A stretch of 64,000 bases of DNA from Aliarcobacter cryaerophilus ATCC 43158 (GCF_003660105.1 NZ_CP032823.1:1426001-1490000); one strand, 5' to 3'. Shown: positions 45,019 to 54,404, counted from the stretch's first letter. The notes: generated by a model not told the origin, from the letters alone. A program made the numbers and translations.

Positions 45019-45124
45019 TTGTTATATATCTTGGCCCCTTCATCTAACGGTTAGGATTCATGGTTTTCATCCATGCCACAGGGGTTCGAATCCCCTAGGG
45101 GTCACCAAGACTAATATATAACAA
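45019..45124 (+). repeat. Inverted repeat flanking the second tRNA-Glu
   Basis: TTGTTATATAT (45019-45029) and ATATATAACAA (45114-45124) are exact reverse complements around tRNA-Glu. Relative to copy one, a GC in the left arm has become AT, and the right arm shows the matching change, so pairing is kept. Confidence 0.7.
45033..45107 (+). tRNA. tRNA-Glu (UUC), second copy
   Basis: Identical in sequence to the first tRNA-Glu, with anticodon TTC and encoded CCA. Confidence 0.97.
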
Positions 45125-45137
45125 ATCCCCTATTTTC

Positions 45138-45213
45138 GGTCGATTAGCTCAGTTGGTAGAGCGCTACCCTTACAAGGTAGATGTCATAAGTTCGAGTCTT
45201 ATATCGACCACCA
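45138..45213 (+). tRNA. tRNA-Val (UAC), second copy
   Basis: Identical in sequence to the first tRNA-Val, with anticodon TAC and encoded CCA. The spacer before it is 11 bases longer than in copy one. Confidence 0.97.
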
Positions 45214-45226
45214 TTACTTAAAAGGT

Positions 45227-45303
45227 GCGGCCATAGTTTAGTTGGTTAGAATGCCTGCCTGTCACGCAGGAGGTCGCGAGTTCGAGTCTCGTTGGCCGCG
45301 CCA
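45227..45303 (+). tRNA. tRNA-Asp (GUC), second copy
   Basis: Identical in sequence to the first tRNA-Asp, with anticodon GTC and encoded CCA. The T-rich bases after it are partly shared with the first copy. Confidence 0.97.
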
Positions 45304-45377
45304 TTTTATTTATTTTTTAACTATCCCTTAATTCAAATCTAGCTATTATTAATTTTTATATTTTAAGGTTGAAAAAA

Positions 45378-46961
45378 TTGCTAAAAGCTAAAAGTCTATA
45401 TCATTTAATTGTTTACAGTATATTTTTTATTATTATTTTAATATCTTTTTTTACTTTTATTATTATAAACAATGCACATGAAGAACTTCAAGAAAAGATA
45501 ACTACACTAAAAGAAGATTATACTAGTAATCAAAAAGCTTTACTTAAAAACCATGTAAACTATGTTATTAAATTTATTGATTACTACTATTTAGAAAATA
45601 AAGATAAATTTGATGAAAAAACTATACAAAAAAATCTTATTTTGGCTTTAAATCACTTAAATCTTAGCTCAAATCCAAATGAGTACATCTTTATTTTTGA
45701 TTTCAACGGAACTTTAATAGATAATTCAAATGACAAGCAAGAAATTGGTAAAAACTTTTTAAATCATCAAGACTTTAAAGGTAAAAATGTTTTAAAAGAG
45801 CTAATAGAAGTTTCAAAAATTAGTGATGGAGGATTTGTAAACTATTTTTGGTCCAAACCTAGTTTAACAAAAGAGACAAACAAAATATCTTATGTTCAAT
45901 CCTATGATAAATGGAACTGGACAATTGGAAAAGGAGTATATTTAGATGAGATTGATAGATTAATTAAACAAAAGGAAGAAGAGTACAGTAGCAAAATATC
46001 AAACTATACATTACAAATAACTTCTTTAACTATTTTACTTATTTTATACTCTATATTTATCTATAAAAATGCTACTATATTAATAGTAAATGATGTAAAA
46101 GAGATAGGTAAATATTTTAAAGAATCAGAAGAAAAAAATGAGCCAATCAATCAAAATAGAATTATTTTGGGAGAGTTTAAAATTATTGCAAATTATGCAA
46201 ATGACACTATGACAAGTATAAAATTGAAAAGCTCTATGCTTGAAGAGCTAAACAAAAATCTAGAAATAAAAGTAAATGAAAAAACAAAAGAATTATCAAA
46301 CTTAGTAGAATCTCAAAAGCAGTTTCTAAAAAATTCCGTACATGAAATAAACACTCCTTTAGCAATTATACGAACAAATATTGATCTGCTTAAAATGAAA
46401 ATTCCTGAAAATAAATATATCACAAATATTGAATCTGGATCAAAAACTATTCAATATATTTATGATGATTTATCTTATCTTATAAAAAAAGATAGGGTTT
46501 TATATGAGAAAGAGTATTTAGAATTTTCAGAAATTCTAAAAAGTAGATTAGATTTTTTTGAAGAGATTGTAAAATCAAACTCTTTATATTTTATAAAAAA
46601 TATTGAAGATGATGTTTATTTAAAATTTAACTCTGTAGAGCTTCAAAGAGTAATAGACAACAATATATCAAATGCTGTAAAATACTCATTTAGCAAATCA
46701 GCAATTCATATAAAATTATATTATCTAAACGACAATGAAATAGAGTTTAGTGTAACAACAAACTCAAAAATAATAGAAGATACAAATAAGATATTTGAAG
46801 ATTTTTATAGAGAAAATAAAGCTCGAGGTGGCTTTGGATTAGGATTGAAAATTGTAAAAGAGATTTGTGATAAAAATTTAGTTACAATAGAAATTTTATC
46901 AGACAAAAAAGAGACAAAATTTACTTACAGGTTTAAAATAAATGAAAATACTACTTCTTGA
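45378..46961 (+). CDS. Sensor histidine kinase with Cache domain
   Basis: The protein has a membrane helix (about 10-33), a periplasmic Cache domain (about 40-200, with NEYIFIFDFNGTLIDN and KWNWTIGKGVYLDEID), a second helix (about 210-230), a coiled linker, a phospho-acceptor His in NSVHEINTPLA (about residue 322) and an ATPase domain with NNISNAVKYS and GGFGLGLKIV. There is no ATG: TTG at 45378 has AAGG 9 bases upstream, while TTG at 45369 abuts it, so I prefer 45378 (527 residues). Its end overlaps the response regulator by 20 bases. It faces a symporter cluster and probably senses a small organic acid. Confidence 0.9.
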   Translation: MLKAKSLYHLIVYSIFFIIILISFFTFIIINNAHEELQEKITTLKEDYTSNQKALLKNHVNYVIKFIDYYYLENKDKFDEKTIQKNLILALNHLNLSSNPNEYIFIFDFNGTLIDNSNDKQEIGKNFLNHQDFKGKNVLKELIEVSKISDGGFVNYFWSKPSLTKETNKISYVQSYDKWNWTIGKGVYLDEIDRLIKQKEEEYSSKISNYTLQITSLTILLILYSIFIYKNATILIVNDVKEIGKYFKESEEKNEPINQNRIILGEFKIIANYANDTMTSIKLKSSMLEELNKNLEIKVNEKTKELSNLVESQKQFLKNSVHEINTPLAIIRTNIDLLKMKIPENKYITNIESGSKTIQYIYDDLSYLIKKDRVLYEKEYLEFSEILKSRLDFFEEIVKSNSLYFIKNIEDDVYLKFNSVELQRVIDNNISNAVKYSFSKSAIHIKLYYLNDNEIEFSVTTNSKIIEDTNKIFEDFYRENKARGGFGLGLKIVKEICDKNLVTIEILSDKKETKFTYRFKINENTTS

Positions 46962-47604
46962 AGATGAATTGATGCTAAATAGCGCTATTAGCGAATATTT
47001 AAAGAATATTGGTCATATGGTTGAAAGTTTTTTTGATGGTGCTGAAGTTTTAAAAAGTATTGAAAATGGGTATGATTTATTAATTCTTGATGTAAATGTA
47101 CCAAGTATGGATGGATTTTCTATTTTAAATGAGCTAAACAATAGAAAAATTCATATTCCTACAATTTTTATATCCGCACAAATAGATATTGAAGATATTA
47201 CAAGAGCTTATAATCTAGGGGCTAGAGAATATCTTAAAAAACCTTTTCATCTAGGAGAATTAGGAATAAAAATAAATCAAATTTTAAAAAAAGAGCAAAA
47301 TAATACAACGCATATTAGATTCTCAGAAAACTACTCTTATTCAAAAGACAAACAAACAGTATATTTCAATGGAGAACCTCAAAATCTTACAAAAAAACAG
47401 TTAGAAATTATTCATATTCTAGCTTTAAACATAAATATGATTGTAGATTTTGAAAGATTTAGAGTAGATGTTTGGGATGCTGAAAATATTGACAATCCAA
47501 CAATAAGAGCTGAAATTTCAAGATTAAAAAAATCACTAAAAGAGGATTTTATAAAAAATATTCGTGGTCTTGGATATAAAATAGATAGATATTACTCAGT
47601 ATAA
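46942..47604 (+). CDS. OmpR/PhoB-type response regulator
   Basis: This 220-residue regulator has a receiver domain (about 1-112; acidic pair Glu7/Asp8, phospho-acceptor Asp50 in LILDVNVP, Lys98 in YLKKPFH) and a C-terminal winged-helix DNA-binding domain (about 125-218, with LTKKQLEIIHIL and IRGLGYKID). It is the partner of the Cache kinase, whose gene it overlaps. A pair of 10-base direct repeats with 11-base period upstream of the next gene is a good candidate binding site. Confidence 0.93.
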   Translation: MKILLLEDELMLNSAISEYLKNIGHMVESFFDGAEVLKSIENGYDLLILDVNVPSMDGFSILNELNNRKIHIPTIFISAQIDIEDITRAYNLGAREYLKKPFHLGELGIKINQILKKEQNNTTHIRFSENYSYSKDKQTVYFNGEPQNLTKKQLEIIHILALNINMIVDFERFRVDVWDAENIDNPTIRAEISRLKKSLKEDFIKNIRGLGYKIDRYYSV

Positions 47605-47616
47605 AAATTTTAATAG

Positions 47617-47654
47617 TTTTTTGCTACTTTTTTGCTATTAAATATGATTATAAT
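47617..47654 (+). promoter_or_regulatory. Direct-repeat operator and -10 before the DUF4212 gene
   Basis: TTTTTTGCTA occurs at 47617-47626 and again at 47628-47637, one helical turn apart, and a perfect TATAAT follows at 47649-47654. PhoB/OmpR-class regulators bind such 11-base-period direct repeats in place of a -35 box. The regulator encoded just upstream is the obvious candidate. Confidence 0.6.
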
Positions 47655-47677
47655 TCGCCTTGTTTACAAGGAGAATT

Positions 47678-47935
47678 ATGAAAATCGAAGAACCTAATAT
47701 TAAATTTTTTAGAGAAAAAATAACTCTTATTTTTACTCTTATTTTTTTACTATCAATTTTCTCTTTTGGATTTGGAATAGTTCTTTTTGGCTACTTAAAT
47801 AATTTCAATATTTTTGGAGCTAAATTATCATATTTTATATCTGGACAATTTACAATTTACTTATCTATTTTATTAATATTTATATATCAAAAACAGGTTT
47901 TAAAATTAGAAAAAAAATATGAGAATACCTATTAA
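47678..47935 (+). CDS. DUF4212 small subunit of a sodium:solute symporter
   Basis: The ATG at 47678 has AAGGAG upstream; an upstream in-frame ATG-like start at 47660 lies over the promoter. The 85-residue product has two membrane helices (about 15-38 and 52-75) with the family pattern FGFGIVLFGYLN and FYFISGQ-like FISGQFTIYLSIL. DUF4212 proteins accompany a distinct set of SSS-family symporters (VC_2705 type). It is directly followed by its partner. Confidence 0.9.
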   Translation: MKIEEPNIKFFREKITLIFTLIFLLSIFSFGFGIVLFGYLNNFNIFGAKLSYFISGQFTIYLSILLIFIYQKQVLKLEKKYENTY

Positions 47936-49609
47936 ATGGAACTTCAATCTTTAATATACCTTTTTGTAGGTGTATCATTTACAATATACTTTGGTTTGGC
48001 TCTTTGGACGAAAGCTAGTTCTACAAAAGATTTTTATGTTGCAAATAAATCATTTAATCCAATTTTTAATGGAATTTCTATTGCTGTTGATTTTATTAGT
48101 GCTGCAACATTTATATCTTTGTGTGGAGCTTTTTTAAGTTTTGGATATGATAGTTTTGCTTACATTATTGGGATTACTTCTGGTTTTGTTTTTCTTACAA
48201 TTCTTATAGTTCCTTATCTAAGAAAAATGGAGTGCTTATCTATTCCACTTTTTTTTGAAAAAAAATTTAACTCTAAATTACTCAAAATAACTGCAATACT
48301 TATTGTTGTTTTGGTATCATTTATATATATTTCGGCACAACTAAAAGGCGTAGGAATAATATTTTCAAGAATTTTTCAAATTGATTTATCAACTGCTCTT
48401 CTAATAGGAATGTGCATAACTCTTTTTTATGCTTTTATTGGTGGTATGAAAAATATAGCTTATACACAAATTGCTCAATATATTATTATACTTTTTTCAT
48501 TTATGACACCTATTTTTTTCTTAACTATTGAATTTACGAACTCTTATCTTCCACAATTAGCTATTTTTTCAAAATCCTCAATATATGAAGAGAGATACTT
48601 AATTGAAGTTTTTGAACAAACTTTAAATGATATTGGTTTTAAATCTTTTTCTGACTTTAATATTTTAAATAGTTTATTAATTGCAATATCTTTGAGTTTA
48701 GGGGTTGCTTCTTTACCACATATTCTAATCAAATTTTTCTCAAGTCCTACAGTAAATGATGCAAGAAAATCATCATTTTGGGCATTAGTTTTTATATCTG
48801 TTATTTATACTTCTATCTCATCTTTATTTATTCTTTCTACTTTAAATTTAGTAAAAAATACAAATGGTGTAGAATATGATGCTTTTATAAATAATGAAAT
48901 AGATCAAAATGAGGGGAAATGGTTAAAAACTTGGGAAAAAACGGGTTTAGTAAAATTTGAAGATTTGAATAAAAATAATAAAATAGATTTAAAATATGAA
49001 AATAATATAAGTGAATTATCAATCAATCCAGATGCACTAACACTCTTAACTACAGAAATTGCAAACTTACCAAATTGGGTTATATCTTTAGTTTTAGCAG
49101 GTGCATTAGCCGCAACTTTATCAACAATAACTGGTTTGATTCTAATAATAAAAACCACAATATCTTATGAATTACTAAAAGAAAATTTTAGTAAAAATAG
49201 TATTGTTACTAGAGTTATATTTTCAAAGTTATTGATAGTCTTAATTATAGTTTTAGCAACTTTATTTTATATTCCAAACTATACAATTTTACAAACCGTA
49301 GCTATAGCTTTTACGATATGCACAGCCACACTATTTCCAACTTTAATTTTAGGAATCTTTTATAAAAAAGTAAATAAAATTGGAGCAATTTTTGGTATAG
49401 CTGTTGGACTAATTTTTACACTATCTTATAGTATTTATTTTTTATATATTGATAGTTCAAATAATTACTTTTTTGGTATTAGTAGTGAAGGAATTGGCTC
49501 TATTGGTGCAATTTTGAATATTATCATTACAGTTATAGTTTCAAAAATAACACCAAAAAAAGAAAAAAATATAGAAGAATCAATTGATTTTGTTAAAGTT
49601 TTAAAATAA
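47936..49609 (+). CDS. Sodium:solute symporter, VC_2705-type large subunit
   Basis: This 557-residue member of the SSS (SLC5-like) family has about 13 membrane helices. Characteristic segments include DFYVANKSFNPIFNGISIAVDFISAATF cut into the usual sodium-site pattern, FYAFIGGMKNIAYTQIAQY, LGVASLPHILIKFF and GALAATLSTITGL. A soluble loop (about 305-355) with charged DLNKNNKIDLKYEN is a family insert. The partner is the DUF4212 protein. Acetate or a related carboxylate is the probable substrate by association with ackA/pta, not by sequence proof. Confidence 0.88.
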   Translation: MELQSLIYLFVGVSFTIYFGLALWTKASSTKDFYVANKSFNPIFNGISIAVDFISAATFISLCGAFLSFGYDSFAYIIGITSGFVFLTILIVPYLRKMECLSIPLFFEKKFNSKLLKITAILIVVLVSFIYISAQLKGVGIIFSRIFQIDLSTALLIGMCITLFYAFIGGMKNIAYTQIAQYIIILFSFMTPIFFLTIEFTNSYLPQLAIFSKSSIYEERYLIEVFEQTLNDIGFKSFSDFNILNSLLIAISLSLGVASLPHILIKFFSSPTVNDARKSSFWALVFISVIYTSISSLFILSTLNLVKNTNGVEYDAFINNEIDQNEGKWLKTWEKTGLVKFEDLNKNNKIDLKYENNISELSINPDALTLLTTEIANLPNWVISLVLAGALAATLSTITGLILIIKTTISYELLKENFSKNSIVTRVIFSKLLIVLIIVLATLFYIPNYTILQTVAIAFTICTATLFPTLILGIFYKKVNKIGAIFGIAVGLIFTLSYSIYFLYIDSSNNYFFGISSEGIGSIGAILNIIITVIVSKITPKKEKNIEESIDFVKVLK

Positions 49610-49651
49610 ATTTAAAAATTATATTAATTTTACGCAATATAAGGAGTAAAA

Positions 49652-51469
49652 ATGAGTATTCAAGATCAAGAGAGTTTTTTATCAAAAACTCACCCATTTG
49701 AGGTTTTAACACCAAGTCAAATGGCCATGTGTATTGAACATATGGATATAGCTTACTATCCAAAAGATACAGTTTTAATAGGTCCAGAAAAAATACCAAA
49801 ATATTTTTTTATTATTATTAAAGGTTCAGTTTTTGAATATTCTCCTGAAAATGTCGTAGTTATGGATTATCAAAGCGAAGATACTTTTGATTCAAATTCA
49901 TTAATTTATGGAAAATGTGAAAATAGTTTTAGAGTAAATGAAGAGCTCATATGCTACGAAATAGAAAAAAAGATTTTTTTAGAGCTAATTGATAAAAATC
50001 AAAAATTTAAAGATTTTTTCTTAAAAGATTTGGTAAATAAAATACGAACTCTTAAAGATAAAGAGAACACTTCTCAATTATCATCTTTTATGATAGCAAA
50101 AGTAAGCGATACTTTAATACACGAAGCTTGTATCGTGAAAAAAGATACAAAATTAATAGATGCTATTGATAAATCAATGAAATATAAAACTTCAACTATT
50201 ATAATAGAAGGTGAAAATAAAGAATATGGAATTATTACAGATTCACTACTTAAAGTAAAAGTTCTTTTAGAAGGGAGAGATTTATCTATCCCTGTTAGCG
50301 ATATTGCTATTTTTCCACTTTTGACTATTAAACAAGATGACTATTTATTTGAAGCTTTGACAATTTTAGTAAAAAGAAATATTAAAAGAGTTGGTGTAGT
50401 TGATAATGATGGAAACATGGTTGGAATTATTGAACAAATAGATATTTTATCGCATTTTGCAAATCATACATATGTTATTGAATCAAAGATAAAAAATGCG
50501 AAAAATATTGAAGATTTAAAAGATGCTAGTAAAGATTTTATAGATATTATTACAAGTCTTCAAACAAAAGGGGTGAAATTACACCATATTTCAAATCTTA
50601 TTGGACAACTAAATACAAAAGTTTATCAAAAAATATTCTCACTAATTCTTCCTTTAGAGTTACAAAAAGATGCTTGTTTATTTGTAATGGGAAGTGAAGG
50701 AAGAAATGAACAAATTATAAAAACAGATCAGGATAATGCTCTAATTGTAAGAGATGGTGTTGATGTTGAACAATACAGACCTTATATGCAAAAAATTACA
50801 GATGCTCTTGTATTTTTAGGTTATCCTCCTTGTGAAGGAAATATAATGGTTTCTAATCCTGATTGGTGTAAATCATATCTAAATTTTAAAAATGATATAT
50901 CAAGATGGGTCGGCACTCAAGATATGAAAAACTTTTTAGATTTAGCTATATTTACAGACTCATTTTCGGTTGCTGGTGATAAACAGATGCTGATTGATTT
51001 AAAAGAGTTTTTATACTCAAAAGTACAAAATGATATTTTTATGGCATATTTTGCAAAATCAACAACAGCATTCGAAACTCCAACAACAATATCTAGTTTT
51101 ATTGGTAAAGAGAATTTTATAAATATTAAAAAAGCTGCAATTTTTCCAATAGTTCATGGAATTAGAAGTTTAGCTTTAAAAGAAAAAATAAAAGAGACAA
51201 CAACCATAAAAAGAATCCAAATTTTAGAGCAAAGAAAAATTTTGGATAAAGATAGAGCTGCTGAATTATTAGAAGCACTTGAAATAGCAAATACTTTAAG
51301 ATTGAGACATCAAATGGAGTTATTACAACAAAACAAACCACTTTCAAATGAGATAGAAACAAATAGCTTAGGAAAAATTGAGAGAGATTTACTAAAAGAA
51401 TCATTTAAAATTGTAAATGATTTCAAAAAAATAATAAGTTATATATTTAAACTAGATAAGATTTATTAA
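49652..51469 (+). CDS. CNMP-CBS-DUF294 nucleotidyltransferase-like regulator, copy 1
   Basis: The 605-residue soluble protein has an N-terminal cyclic-nucleotide-binding-like domain (about 10-120), two CBS domains (about 150-280), a DUF294 nucleotidyltransferase domain with MGSEGRNEQIIKTDQDNAL (about 345-363) and a DUF294 C-terminal helical domain (about 440-600). The GSEGR and DQDNA pattern is that of GlnD-like nucleotidyltransferases. It follows the DUF4212/SSS pair and is followed after one base by an exonuclease. Its target is unknown. Confidence 0.88.
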   Translation: MSIQDQESFLSKTHPFEVLTPSQMAMCIEHMDIAYYPKDTVLIGPEKIPKYFFIIIKGSVFEYSPENVVVMDYQSEDTFDSNSLIYGKCENSFRVNEELICYEIEKKIFLELIDKNQKFKDFFLKDLVNKIRTLKDKENTSQLSSFMIAKVSDTLIHEACIVKKDTKLIDAIDKSMKYKTSTIIIEGENKEYGIITDSLLKVKVLLEGRDLSIPVSDIAIFPLLTIKQDDYLFEALTILVKRNIKRVGVVDNDGNMVGIIEQIDILSHFANHTYVIESKIKNAKNIEDLKDASKDFIDIITSLQTKGVKLHHISNLIGQLNTKVYQKIFSLILPLELQKDACLFVMGSEGRNEQIIKTDQDNALIVRDGVDVEQYRPYMQKITDALVFLGYPPCEGNIMVSNPDWCKSYLNFKNDISRWVGTQDMKNFLDLAIFTDSFSVAGDKQMLIDLKEFLYSKVQNDIFMAYFAKSTTAFETPTTISSFIGKENFINIKKAAIFPIVHGIRSLALKEKIKETTTIKRIQILEQRKILDKDRAAELLEALEIANTLRLRHQMELLQQNKPLSNEIETNSLGKIERDLLKESFKIVNDFKKIISYIFKLDKIY

Positions 51470-51470
51470 G

Positions 51471-52097
51471 ATGTTTAAAAATATTATAAAACAGTGGCAA
51501 AGGAAAAGACTTTTAAATAAAAAATTTGATTTTTTATTTGATGAATATCCACAAGGAGAATATATAAGTTTAGACTGTGAAACTACAGGTTTAAACCCTA
51601 AAAAAGATGAGATTTTATCTATTGGTGCAGTTTTAATAAAAGATAATAAAATTTTAATGAGAAAAACATTTAATATATTTGTAAAACCATCAAAAAATAT
51701 AAATCCTGAATCTATAAAAATTCATCTTCTAAGAGAGATAGATTTACAAAATGCTATTGAACCTGATGTTGCCATATATAAACTTCTTGATTTTATTGGT
51801 TCAAGACCAATAGTTGGCTACTATATAGATTTTGATATGGAAATGATTTCAAAATATACAAAAAAATTAATAGGTATAAAACTTCCAAATGAAAGAGTTG
51901 AAGTATCATCAATATATTACGATATAAAAAAGACAAAAGACAACTACGGATTTATAGATTTAAAGTTTGATACTATTATGACTTTTCTTGATATTCCAGT
52001 TTTGGGAAAACATGATGCTTTAAATGATGCAATAATGACTTCTATGATATTCTTAAAACTAAAAAATCTCGCAAAACAGAAAAAAATTAACTTTTAG
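51471..52097 (+). CDS. DEDD-type 3'-5' exonuclease, copy 1
   Basis: This 208-residue protein is a DnaQ-family exonuclease. Exo I motif LDCETTGLNP (about 33-42), Exo II VGYYIDFDMEMI, and Exo III GKHDALNDAIMT with His and Asp give the DEDDh catalytic set. The N-terminus resembles a short basic helix. It lies 1 base after the DUF294 gene and ends in a strong hairpin. Its nucleic-acid target is unknown; it is not the DNA polymerase epsilon subunit by context. Confidence 0.88.
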   Translation: MFKNIIKQWQRKRLLNKKFDFLFDEYPQGEYISLDCETTGLNPKKDEILSIGAVLIKDNKILMRKTFNIFVKPSKNINPESIKIHLLREIDLQNAIEPDVAIYKLLDFIGSRPIVGYYIDFDMEMISKYTKKLIGIKLPNERVEVSSIYYDIKKTKDNYGFIDLKFDTIMTFLDIPVLGKHDALNDAIMTSMIFLKLKNLAKQKKINF

Positions 52098-52122
52098 AAA
52101 TGCTATAAAATAGTATTTCTAA
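52094..52122 (+). terminator. Terminator after the first exonuclease gene
   Basis: A 13-base-pair stem with one G-T pair (52094-52106 with 52110-52122) has a 3-base loop and is followed by TCTTTTTA. It overlaps the exonuclease stop codon. Confidence 0.75.
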
Positions 52123-52218
52123 TCTTTTTAAACCTTTTTTTCAAATCTTTTTTTAAATGCTATGCTTTTGCAACTAAAATATTTTACTATTTCAACTAAT
52201 CTTATTTTAGGAGAAAAA

Positions 52219-52530
52219 ATGGATAACAAATTAGTAGAAAGGATTAAAGCTAATCCTAAATACCATGAACTTGTTTCAAAAAGAAGTTCATTCGCTATTA
52301 AATTAGCTATTTTCATGCTAGTAGTTTACTATGGTTTCATATTAACTATTGCATTTAACAAAGAGTTTTTTGCTACAAAAATAGGTGAAACTATGACAGT
52401 TGCATTCCCTATAGGCTTTGCAATTATTGTAATAGCATTTATAACAACTTTAATTTATGTTGTTAGAGCAAATGGTGAGTTTGAGAACTTAACTAATGAT
52501 ATTAAAAATGATGTGAAGGATATATTATAA
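52219..52530 (+). CDS. DUF485 small membrane partner of ActP, copy 1
   Basis: The ATG at 52219 has AGGAG upstream; the upstream in-frame codon at 52162 has no support. The 103-residue product has two membrane helices (about 23-46 and 60-85) in the DUF485/YjcH pattern ([41 protein letters not shown]). YjcH partners ActP in E. coli. It overlaps the symporter gene by one base (TAATG). It is about 65 percent identical, by eye, to the second copy at 54405. Confidence 0.9.
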   Translation: MDNKLVERIKANPKYHELVSKRSSFAIKLAIFMLVVYYGFILTIAFNKEFFATKIGETMTVAFPIGFAIIVIAFITTLIYVVRANGEFENLTNDIKNDVKDIL

Positions 52531-54176
52531 TGTTGAAAATAATTACTTTATTAGGTTTATCATCATTAGCACTATTTGCAGATGATGCTAAAAGTAGTAT
52601 AAATATGGAAGCTATGTTAATGTTCTTTGCATTTATTATAGGTACTATGGGTATTACAAAATGGGCTGCTAGTAAAACAAAATCTGCTTCAGATTTCTAT
52701 ACAGCAGGTGGAGGAATTACAGGTTTCCAAAATGGTCTAGCAATTGCTGGAGATTATATGTCTGCTGCTTCTTTCATTGGTATTTCGGGTATGATTTATC
52801 TAAATGGTTTTGATGGTATTATTTATGCTATCGGATTTTTAGTTGGTTGGCCAATCATTCTTTTCTTAATGGCTGAAAAATTAAGAAACTTAGGTAAGTT
52901 TAACTTTACTGATATTGCTGCTTACAGACTTGATGAAAAAAGAATAAGAATTCTTGCTGCTTGTGGTTCTTTAACAGTTGTTACTTTCTACTTAATTGCT
53001 CAAATGGTTGGAGCTGGAAAACTAATCGAAGTTTTATTCCATATTCCATATCACTTTGCAGTTGTAATTGTTGGTGCATTAATGATTATATATGTAACAT
53101 TTGGTGGTATGCTTGCTACTACTTGGGTACAAATTATTAAAGCTGTACTTTTACTAGGTGGAGTTACAATTATGGCTCTTTTAGTTCTAGCTACAACTGG
53201 GATTAACTTCTCTTTTGCAAACTTAGCTGAAACTGCTGTTAATTTACATGCTAAAAAAGATGCTATTTTGGCACCAGGTTCATTTGTATCTGATCCAATT
53301 GCTTCTATTTCACTAGGACTTGCTTTAATGCTTGGAACTGCTGGATTACCTCATATTCTTATGAGATTCTTTACAGTTGGAAATGCAAAAGAAGCTAGAA
53401 AATCTGTTGTTTATGCAACTGGATTTATTGGTTACTTCTATTTATTAATAGCTGTTGTTGGTCTTGGTGGAATTGTTTACCTAATGGATCCAAATGTTAA
53501 TAGTGCTTATTTAGATGCTGCTGGTAAATTAATCGGTGGAAATAATATGGCTGCTGTTCACTTAGCTCAAGCTACTGGTGGATCTATTTTCTTAGGATTT
53601 ATATCTGCTGTTGCATTTGCTACAATTCTAGCGGTTGTTGCTGGTCTTGCACTTGCTGCTTCTAATTTAATTGCACATGATTTATATGCAATCGTTATTA
53701 GAAAAGGTCAAGCTACTGATGCTGAAGAGATGAAAGTTTCAAAAAGAACAGTTATTGTAATTGGTATAGTTGCAGTTCTTTTAGGATTTGCATTTGAAAA
53801 TCAAAATATTGCGTTTATGGTTGGACTTGCGTTTGCTGTTGCAGCATCTGCAAACTTCCCAATATTAATTTTATCAATCTATTGGTCAAAATTAACAACA
53901 AGAGGTGCATTTATAGGTGGATTTATAGGTTTACTAACAGCTGTTATTCTAGTTGTACTAAGTAAAACTGTATGGGTTGATATATTTGGATTTGGAAGTG
54001 CGATATTCCCATGGACACATCCTGCACTATTCTCTGTATCTGCTGCATTTATTGGTATTTGGTTCTTCTCAATTACTGATAGCTCAGAAAGAGCAAGTGA
54101 AGACAAATCAGGATTTGAAGCTCAACAAATTAGAGGTGAAACTGGTATTGGTTCTGACGGAGCTGTTTCTCACTAA
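52530..54176 (+). CDS. actP: Cation/acetate symporter ActP-like, copy 1
   Basis: This 548-residue SSS-family symporter has about 13 membrane helices and an N-terminal cleavable-type segment (LFA-DD). Typical ActP stretches are present: [21 protein letters not shown] cut in two by helices, [30 protein letters not shown] and [13 protein letters not shown]. It imports acetate and glycolate in E. coli. It pairs with DUF485 upstream and ends in a hairpin. The next genes encode a second such pair. Confidence 0.92.
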   Translation: MLKIITLLGLSSLALFADDAKSSINMEAMLMFFAFIIGTMGITKWAASKTKSASDFYTAGGGITGFQNGLAIAGDYMSAASFIGISGMIYLNGFDGIIYAIGFLVGWPIILFLMAEKLRNLGKFNFTDIAAYRLDEKRIRILAACGSLTVVTFYLIAQMVGAGKLIEVLFHIPYHFAVVIVGALMIIYVTFGGMLATTWVQIIKAVLLLGGVTIMALLVLATTGINFSFANLAETAVNLHAKKDAILAPGSFVSDPIASISLGLALMLGTAGLPHILMRFFTVGNAKEARKSVVYATGFIGYFYLLIAVVGLGGIVYLMDPNVNSAYLDAAGKLIGGNNMAAVHLAQATGGSIFLGFISAVAFATILAVVAGLALAASNLIAHDLYAIVIRKGQATDAEEMKVSKRTVIVIGIVAVLLGFAFENQNIAFMVGLAFAVAASANFPILILSIYWSKLTTRGAFIGGFIGLLTAVILVVLSKTVWVDIFGFGSAIFPWTHPALFSVSAAFIGIWFFSITDSSERASEDKSGFEAQQIRGETGIGSDGAVSH

Positions 54177-54180
54177 AACA

Positions 54181-54210
54181 ATTACTAAAGAGAGAAATCT
54201 CTTTAGTAAT
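54181..54210 (+). terminator. Hairpin after the first ActP gene
   Basis: A perfect 13-base-pair stem (54181-54193 with 54198-54210) with GAAA loop follows the stop by 4 bases. There is no T-run after it, so it may be a processing or stabilising element. Confidence 0.6.
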
Positions 54211-54299
54211 AACTTAATAATGACTTAATAATTATAATTAATTGTAATAATTAATATATTGTTTTTTGTTACAATTCTACATTTATTCTGAAATTTCTA

Positions 54300-54348
54300 T
54301 ATAATTTCTATCAACAAATCAATCAAAATATAAATTTATTTGTATAAT
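54300..54348 (+). promoter_or_regulatory. Candidate promoters before the second DUF485-ActP pair
   Basis: Two exact TATAAT boxes lie at 54300-54305 and 54343-54348 in the 228-base gap before the DUF485 gene at 54405. A TTTTTTGTTAC at 54262-54272 resembles one copy of the direct repeat upstream of the DUF4212 gene, though the second copy is missing. The second ActP pair probably has its own transcript. Confidence 0.45.
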
Positions 54349-54404
54349 CCATTACTTTATCTATCATTTAGATAAAAAATAAAAAAGTCGCAGGAGAATA
54401 AGGT

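Larger units (their letters stand above)
44565..45303 (+). repeat. Tandem duplication of a Lys-Glu-Val-Asp tRNA cassette
   Basis: Two copies of the same four tRNAs follow each other (44565-44920 and 44937-45303). Each corresponding tRNA pair and the Val-Asp spacer are essentially identical; the period is 372 bases for Lys and Glu and 383 for Val and Asp, because the Glu-Val spacer is 11 bases longer in copy two. It is a unit duplication within a single operon. Confidence 0.95.

Noticed and set aside
44859-45047. Open frame across the tRNA array
   Set aside because: It lies over tRNA-Asp, tRNA-Lys and tRNA-Glu genes and reads the tRNA sequence as protein; no ribosome site.
44565-45303. Repeat structure resembling a CRISPR array
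   Set aside because: The repeats are full tRNA genes in a two-unit duplication with no short regular spacer pattern.
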